The notes under the pieces: generated by a model | What the model was told of the DNA's origin: nothing | Databases searched by the model: none | Seen by the model: only the letters and a program-made list of their open reading frames with translations | Source: Zoroaster sp. YZ-2022 | Taxonomy: Eukaryota; Echinodermata; Asteroidea; Forcipulatida; Zoroasteridae | DNA: 64,000 nucleotides | NCBI GenBank assembly: GCA_029582265.1 | Contig: CM055819.1 | Location: 10,279,087-10,343,086, forward strand | Direction of reading: 5' to 3' | Shown: one piece after another, positions 42,801 to 54,800 of the stretch | How the letters are laid out: each line of letters starts with the position of its first letter | How positions within the stretch are numbered: position 1 is the stretch's first letter | Made by a program: the position numbers and the translations under genes

Positions 42801-45800
42801 TCTAGCTTACCGGACTCAAGTTCTGGTGTTAGCAGCAGAATGTGGGTTCGAATCCCGGCTGTGACACTTGTGTCCTTGAGCAAGACACTTAACCATAATT
42901 GCTTCTCTCCACCCAGGGGTTAAATGGGTACCTGTGAGGGCAGAGTTGGTTGATTAGCCCTATATGCGCTGTAATGGCAGCAATTGAGCTGTATACTCCC
43001 CAGGGAGCTGAGATGGTTTCAGGAATGATTTATGAGCCTTATGAGCCTTATGAGCCTTATGAGCAGGGGTAATAATATGCGCCTTGAGCACCACTCAGTT
43101 GGTGGATACGTGCGCTATATAAGTCCACACATTATTATTATTATTTATTATGAGAGCACTGAGTTTAATATACATGTACAGTGTACCTTCTTGTGCTTGA
43201 TCCCTTTCAAGTTCTTCATCCTCCTGTTCATATTCTTCTTTACTGCCAGTCATTTCTTCATTTCTATCCTCTATTGATTGTGGTGAACTCTTGTTGTTGG
43301 ATGAACCTCTACTTGGTGAGACAGTATTTTGTGATTGGAATTTGTTCTTGGGATAAGCCACAGAGATCTTACTGCCGAATACATTTTCTCCCTCCAGTCT
43401 GATCTTGGCCCTGCACACAATAAATAAACCACTCAAACAGCTGTTACATTAAAGTACAGATGTAAGACCCAATGCAAGCAGTTTAAAAAAAGAATTGGGT
43501 CATTCCATGTCAGATCACCCAATGGGTTAAACCCTACCCCCTTCAAATTGGTTCATATTTGGTGTATGGGTTAATTTTGGCTCAAAAAGCTGAAATTTAA
43601 AGTTTTAGCCTCATTGAACCAACTGTTTTCGAGCTTACGGCTGGCCATTTTTTGGCGATTTTGGTCAAAATGGGCATGACCACCCAAATTTGTTGATATT
43701 GGTGTCTTTGGAAAGGTAGTATCATTGTCACAAGTACTGTACTCTAAGACCTGTATGTATATCCATTGTCATCTAACCACTGAACCCTGTCAGCGAGCAT
43801 GCAAAATAACCCCTCCGTTACAATGCATAACACCCCTTTAAAAAATAAATAGAATAGGCGAAAAGTTATCAGCCAATCACGTGTTAGCAAGTTCACGCTT
43901 AAGTTCGTATTAACTAGTAGCAACAGTGTGCGTCATGCATGGCTTAGACGCCACAGGCTCTTATGTAAGTATCGTTGTTTATTTGGCCATGGTTATTGTT
44001 ATAAAAACCACAAATCTGTAAATACAAAAGAAGCGCTAATGTGTTCTATTGTGTGACTGATGGAAAGGGAAAGTGAGAGAGAAAGTGAGAGAGAAAGTGT
44101 AGGGAAGGTAAAGGGTCAGAACGAAAACTGATTGTTTAGAGAGAGGAGTACAACTATACGAGAGCTAAAGCCCGATGTGAGTGTGTGCACCGCTGACCGG
44201 TAACGATTCCATTTAAATGGCGCTATAGGCTACTGATTGGTGAAATTTTACCACCACTCTTCCTTTGAAAGATTTGGCAAATACAGTGCTAAATTTCCTA
44301 GCCTGAGATTATATCTCCGCCGACCGGTCCATGTCGACGACCATTTTACAACACTCAGCCTGCAGCCAGTTCAAGTACTTTGAAGTAAAATAACCGTAAG
44401 TGTAAATTTCAAGTTTAAATCTTTGATAGATCGTTAGAATTATAAATAATTATACTTCCACATGTAAAACATGTACCAATCCTAAAGCTTGAAATGTCTA
44501 TATATTGCAAAGTTTTGGTTATTATTATTTTCTTTAACGTTCAGATGGCCGTAGGGGTGACCCGGTGATCTGGAGACCGTCTTAGTGACAACCCGCCAGC
44601 AGAGGCCAGACAATCGTCTCAGTGACAATCCCTAGATGGAACAGTATATTGTCTATCTACACGTAAATTTGTGAAGCCTGTTATTTTTCTGAAGCAAGCT
44701 GGCCAACACCTTAAGAGAGGAAAGTAATTCATTAAATAGTTTTCAACATACTAAGTGTATTAATAATCAAGAATTCTTCTGTCAAATAAGGATATGGTGA
44801 AATTATACAAACCTCTGTGAAAACAAACAAATATAAAAATAATTATTGTAAATTAATTTTTTTAAATTTTATTTAAGAGTATGGAAAAGACATATAGATA
44901 ACTTTTAATTATGTCTGCAATTATTAACAATTTCTTTCTCTTTGAGAAAGAACCTGTTATAGATACGAAACGTAAAGCCAATAACATTCACAATCTATAT
45001 ATAGTTCAATTAAACCTTGTAAATATTATTGTAAATAATTGTATAAATAAATTGAAATTCATTGTTGTTTGTAAAAGATCAATCCTGTCTTCGTTGCCCT
45101 GTCATTTGTCTGGATGTTTCTAGGATCACCACTATAGTTTTATACAAGACTTATTCAAGCGGTTAAAAAGTGGTGACAATTATGGGGGCTTGTCCTAGAA
45201 TTACGAAACAAACCCGACAAATAAAATAAACCCCTCATGACCTGGTAAACGAAGACAAAGACAGGATATAAAGTTTGTTTGTTTCTATACCACTTTGCTT
45301 TATCAACACAAAGTTTGCCTTGAAAATTAAAGTTGATTATCAATCACTGAGATACAATTTTGATGTAAGATGTATAATCCCGACTAACGGGCTAAGTACG
45401 GTATGTTGTATACATGTATATTAACGATATTATGTTTTATAGTATCCATACAGGTTGAGTGTTGCAAATATTCCCCCTGCTGAACAGAAAAGGGAGAAAC
45501 AGCTCCACAATTCGTAGCTCGTCTCAACTGTATCTTAACTACATGTAGGTGGGTAGATATGGATAAAACCGAAAAAACCTATGATGGACTGAAAGACATA
45601 TTTCTGCACGAGCAATTCTTAAATAGTTGTCACGAGGAGCTTCGTCTTTTTCTTAACGAACGAAAGCCAAAAACTGCAGCCGAAATGTCGTGCTTAGCTG
45701 AACAATATTTTGATGCCCACGGTGGTTTCAATATACCACAAACTCTCAAAAAAGCAATACATAATACTGCTGCTAGAAAACCAGACATGAAACAGACGTT

Positions 45801-48800
45801 TAGAACACCAAATGTGCCCCGGCCACAAATCAGCCAAAACCAGCATCAAGATGGCAATCGTAGTCCACGTAGATGCTATATATCTCATAGTGTCGTGGCC
45901 GAGCGGTCTAGCGCACCGAACTCAAGTTCTGGTGTTGCCAGCAGCAGGGTGTGGGTTCGAGCCCCGGTCGTGACACTTGTGTCCTTGAGCAAGGTACTTA
46001 ACCATAATTGCTTCGTCCTTCGGATGGGACGTAAAGCCGTAGGGTCCCGTGTTGTATAATGCACGTAAAGTGGATTGTCGTGCGGTCTAGCGCACTGAAC
46101 TCAAGTTCTGGTGTTGCCAGCAGCAGAGTGTGGGTTCGAGCCCCGGCCGTGACACCTGTGTCCTTGAGCAAGACACTTAACCATAATTGCTTCTCTCCAC
46201 CCAGGGGTTAAATGGGTACCTGTGAAGGCAGAGATGGTTTGCTCTATATGCGCTAGAAATGGCAGCAATTGAGCTGTATACTCCCCAGGGAGCTGAGATG
46301 GTTTCAGTCATGATTTATGAGCCTTATGAGCCTTATGAGCAGGGATAATAATATAATGCGCCTTGAGCGCCACTTAGTTGGTGGATACGTGCGCTATATA
46401 AATCTATACATTATTATTATTATTAGGGTTGGTCATATAGCACGTGACTGTCGCAGTAAACCTAGAGATGTCACAGCAGTCACCAACATTATTGCATCCG
46501 CACTTACTGATGTCATCGCTAGTAACACTGCGCAAGCGCAAACTTCAGCGCATAGTTCGCCCAACAGCAATTATTCTGCAGACATGCATGTTGCCTTGCC
46601 AGACGAAGAATCACAAAAGTGTAAACGAGATTATGAAACAGTAGCCTGTATAATAAATCCTGGTACATTTTATGATTGTTGCGCACAAGATGGATACGCC
46701 AAGTTAAAATGCGGTCATGCACTAGCAATTATGAGCGCTGCCTGCCGGGATAAATATCCGAGTAGTATGCCAGTGATAGAAGGATTAGTAAATGGTAAAA
46801 CAGTTACAGTCCTACGAGACAGTGGATGCAGCGGAATAGTGGTAAAACAAAATTTAGTCACTGCTAACCAAATGACGGGTGAAACTAGACCATGCGTTCT
46901 TGTAGATGGTACAATTAGAAAAGTTCCTATAGCTATAATAAACATAGATACTCCTTACTATATAGGAACATATCACGCACTATGTATGCCAAATCCGGTA
47001 TATGACATTATCATAGGTAACATCGAAAATGCAAGAGATCCAAGAGACCCAAATCCAGATTGGTTTAATCCGGAATCTCAAAAACCACAGTCAATTTCTA
47101 TGACAACGGAATTGGAGTTAGATAAGGTCAACACTGTCGAAACACGATCACAAAAACTTAATCGTGAAAAGCCAATGAAAAAGTTAATTGTACCAAAAGA
47201 GATTCCAGCCATAGACAGTGATCAGATTAAGAGTGATCAGATTAAGTGATCCATCACTAAAACGTGTTAAAGACCTAGCATCGGAAAACAATGAAAGAAA
47301 ATCTACAAATGGATCAACAACTACATTCTTCTGGTCCAATGACTTGCTATATCGTGAATATAAGTCGCCCAAGTACGAATTCGGCCAACATGTCATCAGT
47401 TATTAGTTCCTTCTAAATTTCATAGTTACATAATGAAGGTTGCACATGAATTGATCCTAGGTGGACACCAGGGCCCTAAGAAAACATCAAACAAAATCTT
47501 GAGTAATTTCTACTGGCCAGGCATCAACGCTGATGTAACTAGATTTTGTAGATCCTGCGACATTTGTCAACGCACCATTCAAAAGGGTAGAATTGCCAAA
47601 GTCCCTCTTGGACAAATGCCCGTGATAGATACTCCTTTCCAACGAGTAGCAATAGACCTGGTAGGGCCAATTCATCCCATATCGGAAAAGGGCAATCGAT
47701 ACATTCTAACGCTAGTAGATTATGCCACGCGATATCCGGAGGCAGTACCATTGCGAAATATAGAAACTACAACCGTCGCAGAGGCCATGGTAGATGTTTT
47801 CACTCGCGTCGGAATTCCGAAAGAAATACTAACTGACCAAGGCTCACAATTTACATCTGGTTTAATGCGCGAGATAAGCAGACTTCTTTCTATTCGTCAG
47901 CTCACTACCACGCCATACCACCCCGCTTGTAACGGACTTGTCGAAAGGTTTAACGGTGTCCTAAAGCAAATGTTGAAGCGGTTATGCTCTGAAAAACCGC
48001 GTGATTGGGATAGATATGTCGGTCCGTTACTCTTTGCATACCGCGATACGCCTCATGAAAGTACTGGTTTCGCTCCCTTTGAGCTACTATACGGTCGAGC
48101 AGTACGTGGTCCTATGTCAATCATTAAAGAGCTATGGACAGGTAATCAAGAAGAAAATAGTGAAATAAGAACTACCTATCAATATGTCGTTGATCTACGC
48201 GAGCGCATAGATGAAACATGTAGAATCGCTCAGGAGGCTATATACAAAAATCTTCTCAGCGTAATAAGTACTATTACAACCGAAAAGCTAGAATGTGCAC
48301 CTTCCAACCCGGTGATCTAGTTCTTCTTCTAGTTCCCACTGATCACAACGAACTATTACTTCAGTGGAAAGGTCCGTTCCCAGTAGTTGAGAAAATAGGT
48401 TCGGTAGACTACCGCATCGAATTGTCAGGTAAAACGAAAATATTCCATGCAAACCTACTCAAGAAATATATTGCACGACCGGAAGTCACATCGTTAATAA
48501 CAGATAACATTACCTGCGAACAACCTGAAAGCACTGTTTTTGAACGTGCATGCGTGGCGGTTATAGAATGCGAAGAAAAGTGTGATGAAAATGAGTCACT
48601 TGAAGATGCGCGGTTTGACAACGAGGACATAATTATGTTACCATCACTCGAAGCTAAAGAAAGTGTTGATGATATCGAGATAAATACAGATTTAACCGCG
48701 GATCTAACCAGAGAAACGAAACACTTAGTAGGAAGTTTCCGCGACGTTCTTACCGATCTACCAGGCCACACGAATCTAGGTCATCACGACATCAAACTAA

Positions 48801-51800
48801 AATCACATGAACTAATTCGAAACAAACCATACCCAATACCTTACGCACTAATTGATACTGTAAATAATGAAGTTGAAAACATGCTTCGAATGCACATAAT
48901 CGAAAAGTCAGACTCGCCATACGCGTCACCCATAGTCTTAGTCAAGAAACCCAATGGAACAAACCGGTTTTGTATAGATTTCCGCAAATTGAATAAAATG
49001 ACTGTATTTGATGCCGAGCCGATTCCGAATCAAGATCAAATTTTCTCTAGGTCAGCCAAAGATCATTTCTTCACAAAAATCGATTTGACCAAGGGATATT
49101 GGCAAATTCCCATGAAACCTGAATTAAAAGCACAATCTGCGTTTATTACTCCAAACGGCTTGTACCAATTCAAAATGATGCCATTCGGATTAGTCAATGC
49201 ACCAGCAACTTTTAGCAGAGTTATGATAACACTTACAACAGGTAGAGCAAATATTGACAATTATATTGATGACATTCTAATTCACACACAGTCTTGGGAC
49301 TGTTGAGTAGATTAAGAAAGGCTGGTCTTACTGCTAGGCCAAGTAAATGCTCTATTGGGATGAGTTGCATTGAATACCTCGGACATGTCGTAGGTAAAAG
49401 TAAACTATCGCCACAGACTAACAAAAATTGAGAAAATTAAAAACGCACCCAAACCAGTAACCAAGAAACAAATGCGATCCTTTCTGGGCTTATCCGGTTA
49501 CTACCGTAAATTCATACCAAATTATGGCACCATTGCTGTTCCTCTTACTGACGCAACTAAGAACAAGGAACCTAACAAAATTCATTGGGATGAAAGCAAG
49601 CAACTAGCATTCGAAAAGCTAAAACAATGTCTAGCTACTGAACCCATACTCATGCTACCCGACTTTGATAGAACGTTCATCTTACGAACGGATGCTTCCA
49701 ACTTTGGGATTGGCGCGATGTTATTACAGGAAGATGAAGGTACCCCCTTCCCTGTAGCTTATGCCAAAACTTCTCAACCGTGAGCGGGCGTACTCGTCGA
49801 TAGAAAAAGAATGTTTAGCATTGGTTTGGGGCACACAAAAATATCAAACCTACCTCTATGGGAAACCATTTATCGTAGAAACAGACCACCAACCTCTTGC
49901 ATACATGCAGAAAGCGAAGGTTGCAAATGCACGCATAATGCACTGGGCACTTGCGCTGCAACCATACCGCTTGAGAATTGTTGCTATCAAAGATACAGAT
50001 AATGTAGGTACAGACTTTCTCAGCCGCAATTTGTAAATAGTATGATTGTGTAAATAATGTAATTGTAGAGAAAATGTGTAACATTTTCTTATTAAATGGG
50101 TGGTAAATGTCACAAGTATTGTACTCTAAGACCTGTACGTATATCCATTGTCATCCAACCACTGAACCCTGTCAGCGAGCATGCAAAATAACCCCTCCGT
50201 TACAACGCATAACACCCCTTTAAAAAATAAATAGAATAGGCGAAAAGTTATCAGCCAATCACGTGTTAGCAAGTTCGCGCTTAAGTTTGTATTAACCAGT
50301 AGTAACAGTGTGCGTCATGCACGGCTTAGAGCCACAGGCTCTTATGTAAGTGTTATTGTTTATTTGGCCATGGTTATTGTTATAAAAACCACAAATCTGT
50401 AAATACAAAAGAAGTGATAATGTGTTCTATTGTGTGACTGAAGGAAAGGGAAAGTGAGAGAGAAAGTGAGAGAGAAAGTGTAGGGAAGGTAAAGGGTCAG
50501 AACGAAAACTGATTGTTTAGAGAGAGGAGTACAACTATACGAGAGCTAAGGCCCGATGTGAGTGTGTGCACCGCTGACCGGTAACGATTCCATTTAAATG
50601 GCGCTATAGGCTACTGATTGGTGAAATTTTACCACCACTCTTCCTTTGCAAGATTTGGCAAATACAGTGCTAAATTTCCTAGCCTGAGATTATATCTCCG
50701 CCGACCGGTCCATGTCGACGACCATTTTACAACACTCAGCCTGCAGCCAGTTCAAGTACTTTGAAGTAAAATAACCGTAAGTGTAAATTTCAAGTTTAAA
50801 TCTTTGATAGATCGTTAGAATTATAAATAATTATACTTCCACATGTAAACCATGTACCAATCCTAAAGCTTGAAATGTCTATATATTGCAAAGCTTTGAT
50901 TATTATTTTCTTTAACGTCCAGATGGCCATAGGGGTGACCCGGTGATCCGGAGACCGTCTTAGTGACAACCCGCCAGCAGAGGCCAGACAATCGTCTCAG
51001 TGACAATCCCTAGATATATTGTATATTGTCTACCATCCACCAACACCCACACCCCACTGTCAACTGACACGCCTCAGCGAGCAGGCAACTCACACACTGC
51101 AGGAAACACACACAACAAGAACAATGCCATGGTGGCAACCAATCACAACACATCACACAACAGTGGCACCAATCGGAACACTTCCCATTCTACACATAAT
51201 CCCAGCAAATACTACTTAAGGAGTTGCATCGGCAAACCTCTTCATTCTCCTGACGAAGATTAGAGCAGGCTAATCAAAACGTTGAGAATAATCCGTGAAG
51301 TCCCCATGGTTCTCCCTGAACCATATTAACCCGTGAAGTCCCCATGGTTCTCCCTGAACCATATTTCTCACTTAGCGACAGTAGAGAAAAACTAGTTGCC
51401 CGAAATTGGTTCTCCCTTGAACCTTTCTCACTTAACGAAGGTTGAGATACGAGTTGTGCGATACGGTTCTTTTCAGAACCTGTACCTCAGCTTCACGTTA
51501 GTTGAGATAAACACATGGTGTTACCGCAAACCGAAACGATATCGATATTCCACCATCAGAGCTGCCAACTCTTCCGGATTCTGCGGAAGACTTAGCGTAT
51601 TTGACGGTAATTTACTTACTTAAAATATATGCAAGGAGGCCTCTCCTTTTGGCACCAAAAGGAGAGGCCTCCTTGCATATATTTTAAGTAAGTAAATTAC
51701 CGTCAAATACGCTAAGTCTTCCGCAGAATCCGGAAGAGTTGGCAGCTCTGCACCATGCAAAGCCTCAAAACTTATAGTATTTTTTTATTTTATTGTCTAG

Positions 51801-54800
51801 CTACACGTAAATTTGTGAAGCCTGTTTTTTCTGAAGCAAGCTGGCCAACACCTTAAGAGAGGAAAGTAATTAATTAGATAGTTTTCAACATACTAAGTGT
51901 ATTAATAATCAAGAATTCTTCTGTCAAATAAGGATATGGTGAAATTATACAAACCTCTGTGAAAACAAACAAATATAAAAATAATTATTGTAAATTAATT
52001 TTTAAAATTTTTATTTAACCCTCCTATGGTTTGACGTTTCAAAACCTTTCAAAATCTGCTTACGGGCCAAAATGGCTATCAATTATTATGAACCCTTTAA
52101 AACCCTCCAGAATTTGTTGCTACTGAACAACCACACCTTTCAATACCCTTTGAAAGGTATTGAAACATTTCAACACCAGTTTGTTCAGAGAGTTGTTACA
52201 CCTTTCAAAACCTTTCATAGGTCCCTTTTGTCAGACAGTTTTCTCACCTTTCAAAACCCTTCAGTACAGCAAACTTGAAAGGTTTTGAAAGGTCTGACAA
52301 TTCTATGGCAACTGCACTGTATATAGGAGGGTTAAGAGTATGGAAAAGACATATAGATAACTTTTAATTATGTCTGCAATTATTAACAATCTCTTTCTCT
52401 TTGAGAAAGAACCTGTTATAGATACGAAACGTAAAGCCAATAACATTCACAATCTATAGGTCAATTAAACCTTGTAAATATTATTGTAAATAATTGTATA
52501 AATAAATTGAAATTCATTGTTGTTTGTAAAAGATCAATCCTGTCTTCGTTGCCCTGTCATTTGTCTGGATGTTTCTAGGATCACCACTATAGTTTTATAC
52601 AAGACTTATTCAAGCGGTTAAAAAGTGGTGACAATCATAAGGAATCTAAATTTGCCATTATTTTGTTATGTAGGAGCAATTTAAAGTTTGATGACCTTTT
52701 GACCTTGAATTTAACCTTGTGGATCACGTGACCTTGAGATGAACTTGGGTGAAAATTATACCCCAACATGTTTTCTACAAAATATCAAAAAATTTGAGGT
52801 ATAATATTTTTGTTTGCTTTCCAGCTCTTCTCAAAGTTGGCATACACCATGTACTTGATGCAAAAATGTGACATTCATCAACCTATAAATATCACGGAAC
52901 CCGCTGCTATATGGGATTCTAGCCGGCCAATCGTCATCGGGCAAGCTTGGTGGTCGAGAGGTTAAGACGTCTGCACTAGTAAGCAGGAGGTCGTGGGTTC
53001 GAATCCCACCTGGGAAGTTTTTTCACAGACACTCGGAAAGCACCGAGTATACAGTGCTATACACACGTCAGTGTAGGGGAAAATTAAATCAACTGTTTAT
53101 CACCCGACGCAAGAATTTCATCAACCTATAAATGGTCTATGTGTTTGTGAAACGAGGTAAGGTGAAGTAATAACGACAACCTGATCATTTTATAAGCAAT
53201 CTCAAATATTTTGGTTTCTTATGAAAAGGGAAATTCATGAGAAACAAACATTTCATTGAATACTTCTTTCTCCAACAAATTCTTCATGGTTGAAACAGAG
53301 TTAAGAAAAAGTGCCTGTAAATGGATGTATACTGTTGTACAAATAATGTGTGAATTCATGCATGACTGGGCAGGGAATTAGGTAACCAGTGGGACATCCT
53401 GTTCAAACAAATTGTCTTTTCCATTTCTAACTTTTTAGTTTTAGAACAAGTGTTAGCCAACAGGAAAATAGATCTATCACCACTTAGTACACTATACAGT
53501 TTGTTTGTTCTTGGCAACTATGTGATATAAGAATATGAGCAACAGCTTGCAGCAAAAAATTGGACCAAAGGAAGACAACGATAAATACTCGTCAGGCCAC
53601 ACAGGATAAATATGAAATAATGAAAAGTAATAATTCACAACAACTGTAATGTTGTGTACTGCCCCTTTAACTCTTTTTACCTCATGGAATTATTTCACGT
53701 GTATGTCGCATGAACACCTTTTTGAAATTGTTCTTTTTTTTTTTGCTTCTTCCTCGTGAAACTTATCAAACAAAAAATCCACAGTTGCAAAGTTCACAGA
53801 TCCTTCAAACTTGACACATACTTGGACCATAACATGTAGTTGTCAATATAGATGTGACATAGTTTTAGGTAAAGTTGTGACGTCATGGTGAAGTCATCAG
53901 ATATCAAATTTTAATATTTCAAAAAATCATATCTCAAGAACCACAAAAGATATTTACACAATCTTTGCCTCACCTTACAGATCTTGAATTATGTGACATT
54001 TCATACACAGGCATGACCCCAATCTGACCTCTCCTTCCGGTCGAAACCGTAAGTTTAAATGAAAAGAATATTCTGAAACACTTTTATAGGGTCCATGATA
54101 TGGTATTTGAACATGCTTTCAGTAGACAAAATTACTATTTAATTACTATAAAATATGACTGATGATATCATCACCTGTCACAGCGCCATCTGGCGACAGG
54201 TTTAGAAAAACAATAATTTTCTATCTGAAAAACCATAGGAAATTTGAATACAACTTCTATGAATAAAGTGACTTGTGACATCTTATCTTTTCAAAAATAT
54301 GTTTGATGATGTCATCAAAGTTCAGAGTGCCCCCTAGCGGCAGTTTTAAAACGGGATAATTTTCCAACCAAAGCAGACACTAACATTATTTTTTCATGAT
54401 AATGAGGAAGTCATATATATATGACCTTCAAATCACCTGATCTGACCTTTACTTCTGGTCCAAACAGGAAATTCAAATTCAACACATTCTAACGCAAAAT
54501 TGATATGTCTTTTGAATATGAAATTGATATTGTTATTATAAAAGATGATACACCTTTGTAAAATATGATACTGACATCATCGATGATAATTTGATTGAAC
54601 TGGAAGTTCACACGAACACCGTGTGTTTGTTCCAACAAACACTTGAGCTCTAGTTATTATTGTAATTCGATACTATAAACAATCAAGGTTAAGTGTGGAA
54701 ATAATAATTTGTTTATCTTTTACCAATTGAAGAGAGTAAGGTATCAAAATAAAGGTTATGACTCACTGAGTGTGAATATTGAGATGGGGATTATAATGCA

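Larger units (their letters stand above)
45559..46470 (+). pseudogene. Gmr1-like gag with SCAN-like capsid, interrupted by two SINEs
   Basis: From the ATG at 45559 the frame encodes [20 protein letters not shown] and [16 protein letters not shown], the SCAN-like Gag segment of Gmr1-like elements, then a basic region up to RCYI at 45886. There the CCHC zinc knuckle is cut; its remainder (VGHIARDC) resumes at 46433 after two tandem SINEs. The frame is therefore disrupted. Confidence 0.85.
51025..51799 (+). mobile_element. PLE family 2 fragment inserted in the 3' LTR
   Basis: The body 51033-51791 is flanked by ATTGTCTA. It contains the single-copy ancestor of the 16419-16736 minisatellite (51080-51103), a hammerhead-like motif (51246-51287), a 36-bp tandem repeat holding GGTTCTCCCTGAACC, and the usual ACACATGGTGTTACCGCAAA end. 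The terminal CCACCATGCAAAGCC is split by the palindrome at 51557-51750. Confidence 0.85.
43726..52633 (+). mobile_element. Gmr1-like LTR retrotransposon (Ty3/gypsy type with integrase before RT)
   Basis: Complete outline: 5' LTR 43726-45178, PBS at 45183, gag, protease, integrase, RT, RNase H, 3' LTR 50108-52633. Both LTRs begin TGTCAC and end GTGACA, and the element is flanked by the 5-bp duplication ATCAT (43721-43725 and 52634-52638). The pol order PR-IN-RT-RH is that of Ty1/copia, but the domains are Ty3/gypsy-like; this combination defines the Gmr1-like group known from deuterostomes. All frames are broken. It lies antisense in the MARF1 intron between exons E and F, and was later hit by two SINEs (gag) and by a PLE and a MITE (3' LTR). 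Confidence 0.9.
50108..52633 (+). repeat. 3' LTR of the Gmr1-like element, enlarged by two insertions
   Basis: 2,526 bp against 1,453 bp for the 5' LTR. The excess is a PLE at 51033-51791 with an 8-bp duplication (ATTGTCTA) and a TTAA MITE at 52019-52331. A purine-rich stretch (AAATGGGTGGTAAA) just upstream is a candidate polypurine tract. Confidence 0.9.

Noticed and set aside
52938..53013. Possible tRNA gene
   Set aside because: A good T-arm and A/B boxes, but no pairing acceptor stem and an eight-base anticodon loop; better explained as a SINE head.
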